From a candidate division WWE3 bacterium (GTDB lineage Bacteria > Patescibacteriota > WWE3 > UBA101185 > UBA10185), in NCBI GenBank assembly GCA_016182565.1, contig JACPGI010000003.1, positions 134,206 through 166,874 of the forward strand: DNA of 32,669 nucleotides, written 5' to 3'. The notes beneath the pieces were generated by a model. That model was not told the DNA's origin. It saw only the letters and a program-made list of their open reading frames with translations, and did no database searches. Position numbers and translations under genes: made by a program. Shown here piece by piece: positions 1 through 9,206 of the stretch; position 1 is the stretch's first letter, and each line of letters starts with the position of its first letter.

Positions 1-324
1 TAGTACTACATTGAGATCAGGATTGAGTGTAAAAACATATATTTTTGTACCTGCACTCCCAAATATTTTTATTATATTTTGGTAGTCAGTATTTTCTAAT
101 AGATATGTAAAAATCACGTTTAAGCCATGTGTAACAAAGTTATTTGTAATTAACGCAGCGTTTTCGATACTCAGCGTATAGGCTCCTACTTCACCGTCCA
201 TCCAGTCTATGAAATCTCTTAGACTATCCACCTCAACGTGTGCCGTATTAGGAATTTTCTTTTGTAATATTTTTGCAACAGTAGTTTTGCCAGAATTTCT
301 TGAACCATTGATAATAATTATCAT
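1..324 (-). CDS. P-loop nucleotide kinase/ATPase-like protein (C-terminus beyond window edge)
   Basis: Manual translation of the minus strand gives MIIIINGSRNSGKTTVAKILQKKIPNTAHVEVDSLRDFIDWMDG..., with a Walker A GSRNSGKTT. Open through base 1. Missing from the ORF track because it is truncated. Confidence 0.8.
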   Translation of the reverse strand, partial: MIIIINGSRNSGKTTVAKILQKKIPNTAHVEVDSLRDFIDWMDGEVGAYTLSIENAALITNNFVTHGLNVIFTYLLENTDYQNIIKIFGSAGTKIYVFTLNPDLNVVL

Positions 325-394
325 ATACGAATTATACATCACTTATTTCTATGGGAGTTTGAATGAATTTGTATTGTATAACTAAAGAAACTTA

Positions 395-468
395 TGGCTG
401 GGAGACAGGGACTCGAACCCCAGTTTCCGCGTCCAGAGCGCAGCGTCCTACCACTAGACGATCTCCCA
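395..468 (-). tRNA. tRNA-Gln (CTG anticodon), encoded CCA
   Basis: Reverse complement TGGGAGATCGTCTAGTGGTAGGACGCTGCGCTCTGGACGCGGAAACTGGGGTTCGAGTCCCTGTCTCCCAGCCA. 7-bp acceptor with U1-A72, anticodon loop CTCTGGA, GGTTCGAGTCC T-arm, G73 and CCA. Confidence 0.95.
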
Positions 469-569
469 ATATTAGAGTCCAAAAGGTGTCAACTAACCTT
501 ACGGTCAGTGGCATTTTAATATGCCCCGCCTAAATAAGCAAAAATCTTTATATCAGCTATAATTCAAGC

Positions 570-3296
570 ATGGTTTTAGAAGTCAATTCGAATGATGAAA
601 CATATAAAATCGAAGAGAGTAGAGTTCCGTCATACGTAAATGATAACTACCAGGCTGATACAAGACGCGAAGAATTAATTGCTGATCTTCGTTTGCTTGG
701 TCTTCGCGCCGGTATTGGAAATATGGAACTTACTATAGAGGATGACTTCTATGATTCTGATGCAGAAGATGCCACACAAGCTAATAAAGCAATAAATAAG
801 CCAAACCTTGAAAAACCTAATATAGAAATACAACGTAATGATCCAAGTTCCGTCATACAATTTGTTGCAAAGGCCCTAGAATTAGAAGCATTCATTCGTG
901 AGTACGATATAACAGGGGCAAAGACGGAGCTTGAATATGAAACAGCAAAAGGAGAAATCTCCCATGACTTGGAATTTGATATCGATGAAAATACAAAAAC
1001 AATTCGCCTAAAAAATCCCGAAATCGGTAAAAAAACATTCACATCAATTAGTTTGTCAAATTTCGCAAGTTTAAACACATACGTATCACATACTTCTGGA
1101 GATAGAGCTTTAAGGGAAATTGTGAAAGGAGTTTATGGTGGGTTAGAGCAGAATGGTATTCCAGAAAGTCAGTACGGTTTTTACAGGACTGGTGCTGACT
1201 TTGTCTTACTTTCTAACGACTCAGAATTAACAGGTAAATTGCGTGTTAGGACAAATGGCAAATTAGAGAAAGTAGATTCTAAATTATCTGTGGGTGAGTT
1301 AGCCAAAATTCATGTAGAAGAAACAACATCTAACGAAGCCATAAAAGTAAGTCCTGAGGTTGTGGTGACCTCAGTTTCGCTTCAAGACGCGATTGATATT
1401 TACAACCAAGCGATACAAAGTTTAACTCCCAAACAACTGGAAGATTTTGTGTCTCCAAATGACTTAAAAAGAATTGTTCTACAGCTTGCCATAAACTCTT
1501 TAAATATGCAGAAAGAATTTAGTCAAATGTGCACAACGGCTGATAACTTACTTAAGTATTTAAAATCTGAAAAAGTAGATGAGGTGTGGGCCAAAAATTA
1601 TTATGATCAATTTATTCATAAGAATCTACTTAGCTTTAATGGCGGAGAGTATGCGGACTGGAATAAGTTTGTAACTCTCTCTATAGATCAACTGCATGAA
1701 ATTTTTCTTCAAGAATCAAGGCGAAAAGTTTTTAGTCAAGTCGCATCTATAGGGGATTTTGAGCAGAACTTACGAGACCTGACAGTAAGAAAAGCTATTT
1801 CTCAGTCTGGAGTAGTTGCAAACGCTTCTGTACATTTAAGCCAAACCGAAAGCATTGCCTCAATATTGCCCAATCATCCATCTGAAAAACTTTTGGACCC
1901 AGAAGAGTTTGCTCTAAAGCACGAAACTAAAAAACAAAAAAATCAGAGAGAATTTAAAACGGATTTAGATAGACTAAATGTTTTAATTTCCGATAAATCC
2001 AAGTCACTAGAAGACTCAAAAGATGAAATCATGAGACTACTTACATCCCTTGACGATAAAGCTAAACATTTCAGATACAATATCCCAAAATTTATAAATA
2101 TAGCCACCCTCACAAGTACAAGTCCTAGAAAAGTGAGCATCGAAAGAATTATTGAGGATGCAACCCTTGAATTAAATGATTCAACAAAACCGGAAGAAAC
2201 TCGGGTTCAGGGAGTAAAAAGCTTAAGTGATATGTATAGAAATATATACAGGATTGAGAAACATTCTCATGACAGTTTGACTGGTCTTTTAAATAAGCGG
2301 GAATTCTATGCAAGAGCTGAGACTGGACTTGCTAGGGCTTTGCTTGAAAATTCCCCATTAACATTGGTTTTCGGCGATATAAATGATCTTAACTTAGCCA
2401 ACAGAGGCGGTCGTAAATTTGGTGATGCTCAGTTACAACTTGTAGGAAGTAGTATAGAGGCTGTACTTACTGAACAAGAGGATGCCGGAAAATATGGTGG
2501 GGATGAACTAGCCCTACTTGTTGCTGGGGGAACCAAAAGAGGTATTGAAGTGATAAAAGGTATTTCGCAGGCAATTTCAGAAGAAAGAATACCAAAACAT
2601 GCCGAGGCCATTCCTGATTTTGAAGCATTTAATCCAAATATAGGGTGGGGTTATATAGATTTACTTGCTGCGCAGCACATATTTAATGATCTTATAAACC
2701 AAGCTTTTGTGGACGGTGTGCCTCTTCCAAATGGTGGCCCAATTTCTTCTAGAGAAGATTCAATAAGACTTAAATTTATAGTAGATAAGTTTGAGGCAGG
2801 TGCACTAAATACAATTATTCCCGAAAACGAAGATTATCGGTTTTATGTTAAGGAACTTCTCCAAATGGCTTTAAAATATGTAGATATCCAAGTTGATGCA
2901 GACAAGGCTGCAAGAAAATTTCAGCGGTTATACGATATGTTGTATGTCTCTGATCCAGAAAATAACTTACCTCCTTTTGTAGGTCAAGATGAAGAAATTT
3001 CAGTTGAGGAACTGAAGCAAAGACTTGAATCTAGCCCCCATGGTAGATGGACTTTGATGCGTATATCAGCTGCAAGCAAGTCTTTAAAAAATGCTACCCT
3101 TGAGATTTTTGAAAAAGCAAGAAAAATGGTAGGAAAGGGAGAACACGCCTTTACTACAGAAGAGGTGGATTCGCTAATAAATACCAATTTTGTGGCGTCA
3201 AATCCTAATAATAATCAAAGTCAAAGTTTTTTGACACAATTGCTTGAAGATTACGCTTCTGAAAGAGTTGCGGGGAAAAAGTCAAAGGTCATATAG
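570..3296 (+). CDS. Large GGDEF-domain (diguanylate cyclase-like) protein with a second, degenerate GGDEF-like region
   Basis: 908-aa ORF. HDSLTGLLNKREF...LVFGDINDLNLANRGGRKFGDAQLQLVGSSI...KYGGDELALL is a GGDEF signature. N-terminal SLSNFASLNTYVSHTSGDRALREIV...YRTGADFVLL resembles a second copy. Confidence 0.85.
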   Translation: MVLEVNSNDETYKIEESRVPSYVNDNYQADTRREELIADLRLLGLRAGIGNMELTIEDDFYDSDAEDATQANKAINKPNLEKPNIEIQRNDPSSVIQFVAKALELEAFIREYDITGAKTELEYETAKGEISHDLEFDIDENTKTIRLKNPEIGKKTFTSISLSNFASLNTYVSHTSGDRALREIVKGVYGGLEQNGIPESQYGFYRTGADFVLLSNDSELTGKLRVRTNGKLEKVDSKLSVGELAKIHVEETTSNEAIKVSPEVVVTSVSLQDAIDIYNQAIQSLTPKQLEDFVSPNDLKRIVLQLAINSLNMQKEFSQMCTTADNLLKYLKSEKVDEVWAKNYYDQFIHKNLLSFNGGEYADWNKFVTLSIDQLHEIFLQESRRKVFSQVASIGDFEQNLRDLTVRKAISQSGVVANASVHLSQTESIASILPNHPSEKLLDPEEFALKHETKKQKNQREFKTDLDRLNVLISDKSKSLEDSKDEIMRLLTSLDDKAKHFRYNIPKFINIATLTSTSPRKVSIERIIEDATLELNDSTKPEETRVQGVKSLSDMYRNIYRIEKHSHDSLTGLLNKREFYARAETGLARALLENSPLTLVFGDINDLNLANRGGRKFGDAQLQLVGSSIEAVLTEQEDAGKYGGDELALLVAGGTKRGIEVIKGISQAISEERIPKHAEAIPDFEAFNPNIGWGYIDLLAAQHIFNDLINQAFVDGVPLPNGGPISSREDSIRLKFIVDKFEAGALNTIIPENEDYRFYVKELLQMALKYVDIQVDADKAARKFQRLYDMLYVSDPENNLPPFVGQDEEISVEELKQRLESSPHGRWTLMRISAASKSLKNATLEIFEKARKMVGKGEHAFTTEEVDSLINTNFVASNPNNNQSQSFLTQLLEDYASERVAGKKSKVI

Positions 3297-3344
3297 AAAA
3301 TAAAAAACCTAGCCTACTTTCCAATAACAGGCTAAAATGAGCTT

Positions 3345-3869
3345 ATGGTAGCTACAGTAAAAAATATAAATCCAGTTCAGCACAAAGAGCAAAGAGTGGC
3401 AGTTTTTGCAGATGTACAAAACATGTATTATTCCGCAAAAAACTTATTTAATGCCAAAGTGAATTTTGGGAGTGTCTTAAAAGAAGCAGTAGGTCCAAGA
3501 AAACTGGTTAGGGCTTTTGCCTACGTAATAAAAGCAGACGTAGGATCTGAAAAAGAATTCTTTGATGCTTTAGAGCAAAGGGGTTATGAGGTACGGGAAA
3601 AAGAACTCCAAACTTTTTATGGTGGAGCAAAAAAAGGAGACTGGGATGTAGGACTTTGCATGGATGCGGTTAGAATGATCCCTAAAGTTGATGTAATTGT
3701 TTTAGTTTCGGGAGACGGCGATTATAGTGATCTTTTATCTTACGCAAAAAGCCAAGGTGTGCGCACAGAAGTGGTAGCATTTGGCAAAACAACTTCTTAC
3801 AAAATTCTTGAGGTAACTGATGAATTTTTAGATATGTCCAAGGAACCAAGAAAATTTTTGATTAAGTAG
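3345..3869 (+). CDS. NYN domain (LabA/DUF88-like) putative RNase
   Basis: VAVFADVQNMYYSAK...GDWDVGLCMDAVRM...VDVIVLVSGDGDYSDLLSYAKSQGVRTEVVAFG has the NYN/LabA acidic motifs. Confidence 0.85.
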   Translation: MVATVKNINPVQHKEQRVAVFADVQNMYYSAKNLFNAKVNFGSVLKEAVGPRKLVRAFAYVIKADVGSEKEFFDALEQRGYEVREKELQTFYGGAKKGDWDVGLCMDAVRMIPKVDVIVLVSGDGDYSDLLSYAKSQGVRTEVVAFGKTTSYKILEVTDEFLDMSKEPRKFLIK

Positions 3870-3876
3870 TTTTCAC

Positions 3877-5745
3877 ATGCCATTTAGAAAACATAAAGAA
3901 AATATTAAAAAAACTTTTGCTAACTTTTATGAGCTTTTTTTCCATGTGGTAAATGTGTTAAAAAATCCTACAAAACTCGCAAAATCAGAATTTTGGGCCA
4001 AGGTAGTGTTGTTTGCAAAAGGCCATGACTTCTATCTATTTTCCAAGAAACTTTATTTGATAGTTGTTACGTTAATATTGTTTTTTACTGTATACCACAT
4101 TGGTTATGCTAGAAAAGTGATTCCCGGTATACGAGTGGGAGATATTTTTATAGGTGGCTTAAATTATCCTCAGGCTGTAGAAGAAGTTTCTACTTACGAA
4201 AAAAACTTACCAAAGAATATCAAGCTTCTTTTTGATGGAAAAACTTATGAAATAAAAGGTGAAAATTTACTACTTACCTACAACGTAGAATCATCAGTTT
4301 CACGGGCATTTGATTTGGGACGAAGCGGTAATGTACTTATAGATCTGAAGGATAAACTGGCAAGTCTTATTAAAACAATTCAGTTGAAACTAGACTATGA
4401 TTTAGATTCGGGGCGTCTTAGTAACGAATTTAGCCGTATAAAGGGTGAAATAAATGTTCAATCCAAAGAAGCTTCTTTTAGACTTGTAGATAATAAACTT
4501 GAGATTGACCCATCAATAGACGGTTTAAAAGTAAATGATCAGCAGCTATATGATACGGTGATTTCATCTATCGAGAAACTTAATTTTAAAGATAAGAAAT
4601 TACAAGTAGAAACTATAAATGCGTCTTTAACCAAGGCAGATCTTGAGAAAGTCCAAGATGAGGTAAATAAATTAGTTTTTAATAAGATCGAGCTTTTTTG
4701 GGGGGACAAAAAGTGGACCCCATCTCCAGCTCAAATGCTTGAATTTGTTCATATAGATAAAAATGGTAAGAATATATCTGTAAGCCTGGATAAGTCTAAA
4801 TTTCAGTCGTATGTAGATGTAATAAAGCAGGAAGTTAACGAACTGCCAAGAGGAAATGTTCTTTCGGTCAAAGACAACCTTGTGACAAGTTTTGAAGTGA
4901 CAAGGAAAGGAAAGGAACTTGATACAGATAGACTTTTTAGTGATTTTAAAGACGCCTTTTTAAACAAAAAATCCAAAGTTGAACTACATGTCACAGAGAT
5001 TGCTGAATTGCCCGATGCATCAAAGTACGGGATTTTTTCTGTGATTGGTGAGGGTAATTCCAAATATGCAGGTTCTATTATCCCAAGAGTTAACAATCTG
5101 ACTTTAGCAGCTGCGCGAATTGATGGGGTGATTGTACCTCCACAAGGAGTATTTTCATTTAATAATTCAGTCGGCGAGATAAATGCAGCGACTGGCTATG
5201 ACACGGCTTATATTATTTCCAACGGCCGTACTGTTCTTGGTGAAGGTGGTGGGGTTTGTCAAACATCCACAACACTTTTTAGAGCGGCACTTAATGCTGG
5301 GCTTCCTATCATAACGCGTCATCCACACGCATATAGAGTCGGTTATTATGAACAAGATAGTCCAGCAGGAATTGATGCCTCAGTTTATCAACCATCGCTT
5401 GATTTCCAGTTTAAAAATGACACTCCAAACCATATACTGATACAAGCATCTTGGGATACAAAACTGCAAACCTTGAATTTTAAAATATATGGAACTCCGG
5501 ACGGAAGGTTAGTAACACTTAGTACTCCTATTGTTTCTAATTTAATACCACCACCAGAACCACTTTATCAAGATGATCCAACTTTAGAAAAAGGAAAAAC
5601 CAAACAAGTAGATTGGGCGGCATGGGGTGCCCAAGCAGTTTTTACACGAAAGGTAGTTCGTGGAGACAAGACTTTATATGAGGATATATTTAAAAGCTCT
5701 TATCAACCTTGGCGTTCAATTTTTATGGTGGGAACTAAAGACTAA
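3877..5745 (+). CDS. VanW family protein with N-terminal membrane anchor and putative peptidoglycan-binding domain (YoaR-like)
   Basis: Single TM near the N-terminus; C-terminal FSFNNSVGEINAATGYDTAYIISNGRTVLGEGGGVCQTSTTLFRAALNAGLPIITRHPHAYRVGYYEQDSPAGIDASVY is the VanW signature. Confidence 0.9.
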   Translation: MPFRKHKENIKKTFANFYELFFHVVNVLKNPTKLAKSEFWAKVVLFAKGHDFYLFSKKLYLIVVTLILFFTVYHIGYARKVIPGIRVGDIFIGGLNYPQAVEEVSTYEKNLPKNIKLLFDGKTYEIKGENLLLTYNVESSVSRAFDLGRSGNVLIDLKDKLASLIKTIQLKLDYDLDSGRLSNEFSRIKGEINVQSKEASFRLVDNKLEIDPSIDGLKVNDQQLYDTVISSIEKLNFKDKKLQVETINASLTKADLEKVQDEVNKLVFNKIELFWGDKKWTPSPAQMLEFVHIDKNGKNISVSLDKSKFQSYVDVIKQEVNELPRGNVLSVKDNLVTSFEVTRKGKELDTDRLFSDFKDAFLNKKSKVELHVTEIAELPDASKYGIFSVIGEGNSKYAGSIIPRVNNLTLAAARIDGVIVPPQGVFSFNNSVGEINAATGYDTAYIISNGRTVLGEGGGVCQTSTTLFRAALNAGLPIITRHPHAYRVGYYEQDSPAGIDASVYQPSLDFQFKNDTPNHILIQASWDTKLQTLNFKIYGTPDGRLVTLSTPIVSNLIPPPEPLYQDDPTLEKGKTKQVDWAAWGAQAVFTRKVVRGDKTLYEDIFKSSYQPWRSIFMVGTKD

Positions 5746-5890
5746 GGGCTAAGAATCAAAGATTGTGCATTCAAAACTACTGGAAGCTAGAGTTAAAGTC
5801 TATTTTGTACTATGCCTTGTTTTTTGCTAGGATCCATTTAATTACTTGTTTCCAAATAAATTCAAATCAAAAAAAGAAGGGAAGTGCTCC

Positions 5891-6181
5891 ATGGATATAC
5901 CTAGATATGTTGTGATGTTGGCAGCCGTATTTGCCATATTGATAGCTTGGGGAGTGGTGGTTCTTTGGTCTAAATTCTCGAACTGTGATGCCGTTTTCGT
6001 TGAAGTTTATGCCGGTGCAACACTGGTGGAAACTTTCGAATTGGTGTGCGTTGAGGATTTTGACTACTTGTTTGAGACTTACCCAGAAGCTGACTTTATA
6101 TTCAAACTAAATGGCCACCAAGTTGACAGGGAGACAGTTTATCAACGATTATTTGATAGGGAAAAAGCAGTAAATATTTAG
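5891..6181 (+). CDS. Small single-TM hypothetical protein
   Basis: The ORF track starts at 5846. The internal ATG at 5891 (MDIPRYVVMLAAVFAILIAWGVVVLW...) is preceded by an SD-like GAAGGGAAG and begins with a TM helix. Confidence 0.6.
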   Translation: MDIPRYVVMLAAVFAILIAWGVVVLWSKFSNCDAVFVEVYAGATLVETFELVCVEDFDYLFETYPEADFIFKLNGHQVDRETVYQRLFDREKAVNI

Positions 6182-6216
6182 TTTGAAAAGTTTAATTTCT
6201 ATAGCCCCAGTTTGGT

Positions 6217-6249
6217 AAAAGGCAAATTGCACCTGTGATTTGCCTTTTT
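6217..6249. terminator. Bidirectional intrinsic terminator between convergent genes
   Basis: AAAAGGCAAAT-TGCACCTGTG-ATTTGCCTTTTT: 7-bp GC-containing stem flanked by an A-tract and a T-tract, lying between plus gene 5891-6181 and minus gene 6254-6787. Confidence 0.85.
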
Positions 6250-6253
6250 AAAC

Positions 6254-6787
6254 TTAGTTTCTCTGGTTTATTTCAATACTCACGATTGAAAAAATAGATT
6301 TACTTTCATAAGTAGTTTCCTTGACTGCATTAATTTCATTTGTTGTTTTGGTATTTTCTAATATATTTTCCGAAGCTGTGATTTTTATTCTTGCCTTTTC
6401 TTTTTTATACTCAGTGTTTGAAAATATACCGGTTGTATTTTCATTTGTAAGTTCCCAGCTTTGTGATTTTAAAACATTTTTATAAAATTCCTGAACTTCG
6501 TTTGGTGTAAGAGGGGATTTTATTGTGTGCTGTTCATCGCGCTCGGTTTTTACAACACCCAAGATTTCGCTATTTGCTGGGTATGGGATATTAACTTCAA
6601 CTTTTGATTCATTTTGACCTATATAAAAATTTGACTGGATTTCATCTGTCTTGGTATTTACACCTCGCACTTCTTTTAATGGGACAAGGAGCTTTGGGTT
6701 AAAAGTTACAAAGTTACTATAAGACACTCCGGCTATTAGGGATAGTGCAAAGAAGGAAAATAAGGCTGTTTTTGTATGCGGCGACAT
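6254..6787 (-). CDS. Hypothetical N-terminally anchored/secreted protein
   Basis: Minus ORF (track start 6796) with N-terminal hydrophobic helix TALFSFFALSLIAGVSY and a hydrophilic remainder. The start at 6787 (MSPHTK) is preferred because it lies 7 nt from a TATAAT. Confidence 0.6.
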   Translation of the reverse strand: MSPHTKTALFSFFALSLIAGVSYSNFVTFNPKLLVPLKEVRGVNTKTDEIQSNFYIGQNESKVEVNIPYPANSEILGVVKTERDEQHTIKSPLTPNEVQEFYKNVLKSQSWELTNENTTGIFSNTEYKKEKARIKITASENILENTKTTNEINAVKETTYESKSIFSIVSIEINQRN

Positions 6788-6847
6788 CATTTGCATTATA
6801 CTATATAATTCGATCTGTATACTTTTGGGAGCTTACAAGGCTATACA

Positions 6848-6875
6848 TCGGCCATATTTTGTCGGCCATATTTTG
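6848..6875. repeat. Two tandem copies of a 14-bp sequence (TCGGCCATATTTTG) abutting the tRNA-Glu 5' end
   Basis: TCGGCCATATTTTG at 6848-6861 and 6862-6875, identical. Confidence 0.9.
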
Positions 6876-6949
6876 GCCCCATCGTCTAACGGCTAGGACG
6901 CCAGGTTCTCATCCTGGTAATCGGAGTTCGATCCTCCGTGGGGTCACCA
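6875..6949 (+). tRNA. tRNA-Glu (CTC anticodon), encoded CCA
   Basis: GGCCCCATCGTCTAACGGCTAGGACGCCAGGTTCTCATCCTGGTAATCGGAGTTCGATCCTCCGTGGGGTCACCA. Anticodon stem CCAGG/CCTGG, loop TTCTCAT. Confidence 0.96.
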
Positions 6950-6951
6950 AT

Positions 6952-7893
6952 TTAGTGTGTGTTTCCTACTTGCTGCAGTTTTTTCTCTTTTTGTAACCAA
7001 ATTATTGAACCTAACATGATTGATAATGTTCCAACAATAAAATTAGGACTTATCACATCTCCGAATAGAATAACGCCGCCAATCACCGCCACCGGTATTT
7101 GGATATAGCTGTTTAATCCAACTGTAAAAGTGGTGTTTAGTTTAATTGCTTTTTGGTAAGCATAAAAATTGATGATTGTTCCAAAAATAATTAAATACAA
7201 AAGAGATAGGACACTTGTTATAGTAAAGTTTAGCGGTTTTATTTCAGCCCCATTGTAGATAAATGTGCCAATTATTATCAAAAGAAAAAGTATAGAGGTA
7301 GCAAAAGAGTGGGTAAGTGCTAACTCTAACGGCGAGAAATCTTTGCTTAAAGTTTTTGATTTTATTAAGTATATTGCAGAAAGAATTGTTGAGAGAAAAA
7401 TTAAAATGTTTCCATAGATATTTTGAGTAGAGAATGTGAGTGAAGCATCCCCTAGAAAAATAATAATAAAAGTGCCACATAAGCCAAAAATTAAACTAAT
7501 TATTTTGATTAATGAGTGTTTCTCTTCAAATGTATAATGCGCCCCGATACTTACAGCGATTGGCAAAAACACTAAGATCGCCTGAGTATTAGAAACTGTA
7601 GTTTTATCAATCCCCAATGCAATAAAAAGTAGTGCCATTGAGGAGTAGAAGGATATAAAGAAAGGTTTTTTTAATTTTTTAAAGTCTAGCTTATAAAATT
7701 TGGCACTTAGATTTTTATGATTGTTGTTTAATATGTCCGTTTTATTTTTAAGAAGCCAAGCAAGAATTACAGAACTAAATCCAAACCGGATGAACATAAG
7801 AACTGTGGGTGAGACATCTTTTAACCCGTACTTTATTGCAATTAAATTAGACCCTGCTGTAACTGCTGCTAGAAGTAAAAAGAAAATAGCCAT
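6952..7893 (-). CDS. EamA/DMT superfamily transporter
   Basis: 313 aa, about 10 hydrophobic segments. N-terminal TAGSNLIAIKYGLKDVSPTVLMFIRFGFSSVILAWLL and a second repeat fit EamA architecture. Confidence 0.85.
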   Translation of the reverse strand: MAIFFLLLAAVTAGSNLIAIKYGLKDVSPTVLMFIRFGFSSVILAWLLKNKTDILNNNHKNLSAKFYKLDFKKLKKPFFISFYSSMALLFIALGIDKTTVSNTQAILVFLPIAVSIGAHYTFEEKHSLIKIISLIFGLCGTFIIIFLGDASLTFSTQNIYGNILIFLSTILSAIYLIKSKTLSKDFSPLELALTHSFATSILFLLIIIGTFIYNGAEIKPLNFTITSVLSLLYLIIFGTIINFYAYQKAIKLNTTFTVGLNSYIQIPVAVIGGVILFGDVISPNFIVGTLSIMLGSIIWLQKEKKLQQVGNTH

Positions 7894-7927
7894 TTTATAA
7901 GTTTAAACTTTTGAAAATTCCTAGTTT

Positions 7928-8269
7928 TTAAACAAATTCTTTTTGATTTTCTTTTTGAATTGTTTTCCAATGATAGAAATACAAAGGAACCCCGATTAAA
8001 ATCATTGCAATTGAATTAGAGATTTGGCGTTCTCTATCGCTTTTTGACTGTTGCCTTTGATATCTTTCAAGTTCTTCCTCTGAAGGTTGTGCTACTTGAT
8101 CCACTGGGTCTAAAGCTTTTGGCATTGGGTATGAGATATAGGTGTCGGCATTTCTAAAGACAAACGCCTTAAGACCAAGATCAACCATTTGAATACTGCC
8201 AATAACTACAATTAAAAGACCTACAAAGGAAAATAAATATAAGTATAAGAGTCGAATGTTAAATTTCAT
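7928..8269 (-). CDS. Small two-TM hypothetical protein (possible paralogue of 9207-9842)
   Basis: 113 aa. N-terminal TM LLYLYLFSFVGLLIVVIGSIQM, hydrophilic linker, C-terminal TM SIAMILIGVPLYFYHWKTI. Confidence 0.65.
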   Translation of the reverse strand: MKFNIRLLYLYLFSFVGLLIVVIGSIQMVDLGLKAFVFRNADTYISYPMPKALDPVDQVAQPSEEELERYQRQQSKSDRERQISNSIAMILIGVPLYFYHWKTIQKENQKEFV

Positions 8270-8291
8270 AAATATATTCTAGCATTTTTGT

Positions 8292-9122
8292 CTACTGTTT
8301 TTTAAGCAGCGTGTTTAATGATATTACTTTAGCTTTCAATTTTTCAATTTGCTGATAAATTTCTATATCATTTACAGAGCCTATCACAGGTATAATTCCT
8401 TCCTTTTTAAATACATCAATTGCTTGTACAAGTCCTTTCAAAAACGAGAAAATACTTGCTGAAGATGCACTCCCATCATGTGATATCAGAACAGCAAAAT
8501 CTTCATCCACAGGCATGAGCTTTGTGGTCTTGATTAGTCGCAACCAAAGCCTAAATTCTACTGTGATAGTTTTGTCTTCTTGAAAGCCTTCAGATTCTTT
8601 TACCAACTTAGTTTTAACAAATGTGTTTTCATGTGAAAGCCCTGCACAGGCATTTACATATTTTTTTGGATTAATTCTTATAATTTTTGGCAGCTTAAGT
8701 CTGTAAATTTTCCCATTTTTTTCTATAACACAGTTTCCAGTCAGCCATTCTAGAGTAGGGTCTTCTCTAAAGTACTGAGCTACCCTTCCAAGGGAGCTGT
8801 CATTTATGTAGTAATCATCACTATGTAAAAAATGAATCAGGTCTCCTGTGGCGTAAGGTAAGGTGTCATTTAAAGCTTTGGCAATTCCTTGGGGCTTAGT
8901 CTGAAAAAATATAATCTCATACTTATGTTTATTTCTTTTGATGTAATCTTTTATTATTTCCACAGTACCGTCAGTAGAAAATGAGTCATTTATAATATGC
9001 TGAATATTTTTGTAGGTCTGTGATTCTATGGAGTCTAACGCCTTTTTGATAAAACCTGCTCTGTTATAACTGCAAGTTACAACTGTTATTTTTGGGTAAT
9101 TGAGTGGTTTAGCTTTTTCCAT
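8292..9122 (-). CDS. Family 2 glycosyltransferase
   Basis: ITVVTCSYNRAGFIKKALDSIESQTYKNIQHIINDSFSTDGTVEII...GDLIHFLHSDD has GT-A/GT2 motifs. Confidence 0.9.
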   Translation of the reverse strand: MEKAKPLNYPKITVVTCSYNRAGFIKKALDSIESQTYKNIQHIINDSFSTDGTVEIIKDYIKRNKHKYEIIFFQTKPQGIAKALNDTLPYATGDLIHFLHSDDYYINDSSLGRVAQYFREDPTLEWLTGNCVIEKNGKIYRLKLPKIIRINPKKYVNACAGLSHENTFVKTKLVKESEGFQEDKTITVEFRLWLRLIKTTKLMPVDEDFAVLISHDGSASSASIFSFLKGLVQAIDVFKKEGIIPVIGSVNDIEIYQQIEKLKAKVISLNTLLKKQ

Positions 9123-9206
9123 CTGTGCATTATAACCCGATTTAAAGACCGGGGCTTATATTACTAAATGTATACTAAATTTCATGCTAAATGCTACAAT
9201 CTAGGT

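Noticed and set aside
675-3187. Minus-strand ORFs inside the GGDEF gene (675-860, 749-1078, 1943-2140, 2429-2611, 2984-3187)
   Set aside because: Shadow ORFs opposite a well-supported coding gene; low-complexity composition.
3877-5745. Vancomycin resistance determinant
   Set aside because: The VanW domain alone is widespread in cell-envelope proteins; no vanHAX-like neighbours.
6745-6996. 83-aa plus ORF
   Set aside because: Overlaps the tRNA-Glu and the 5' end of a minus gene; no recognisable protein features.
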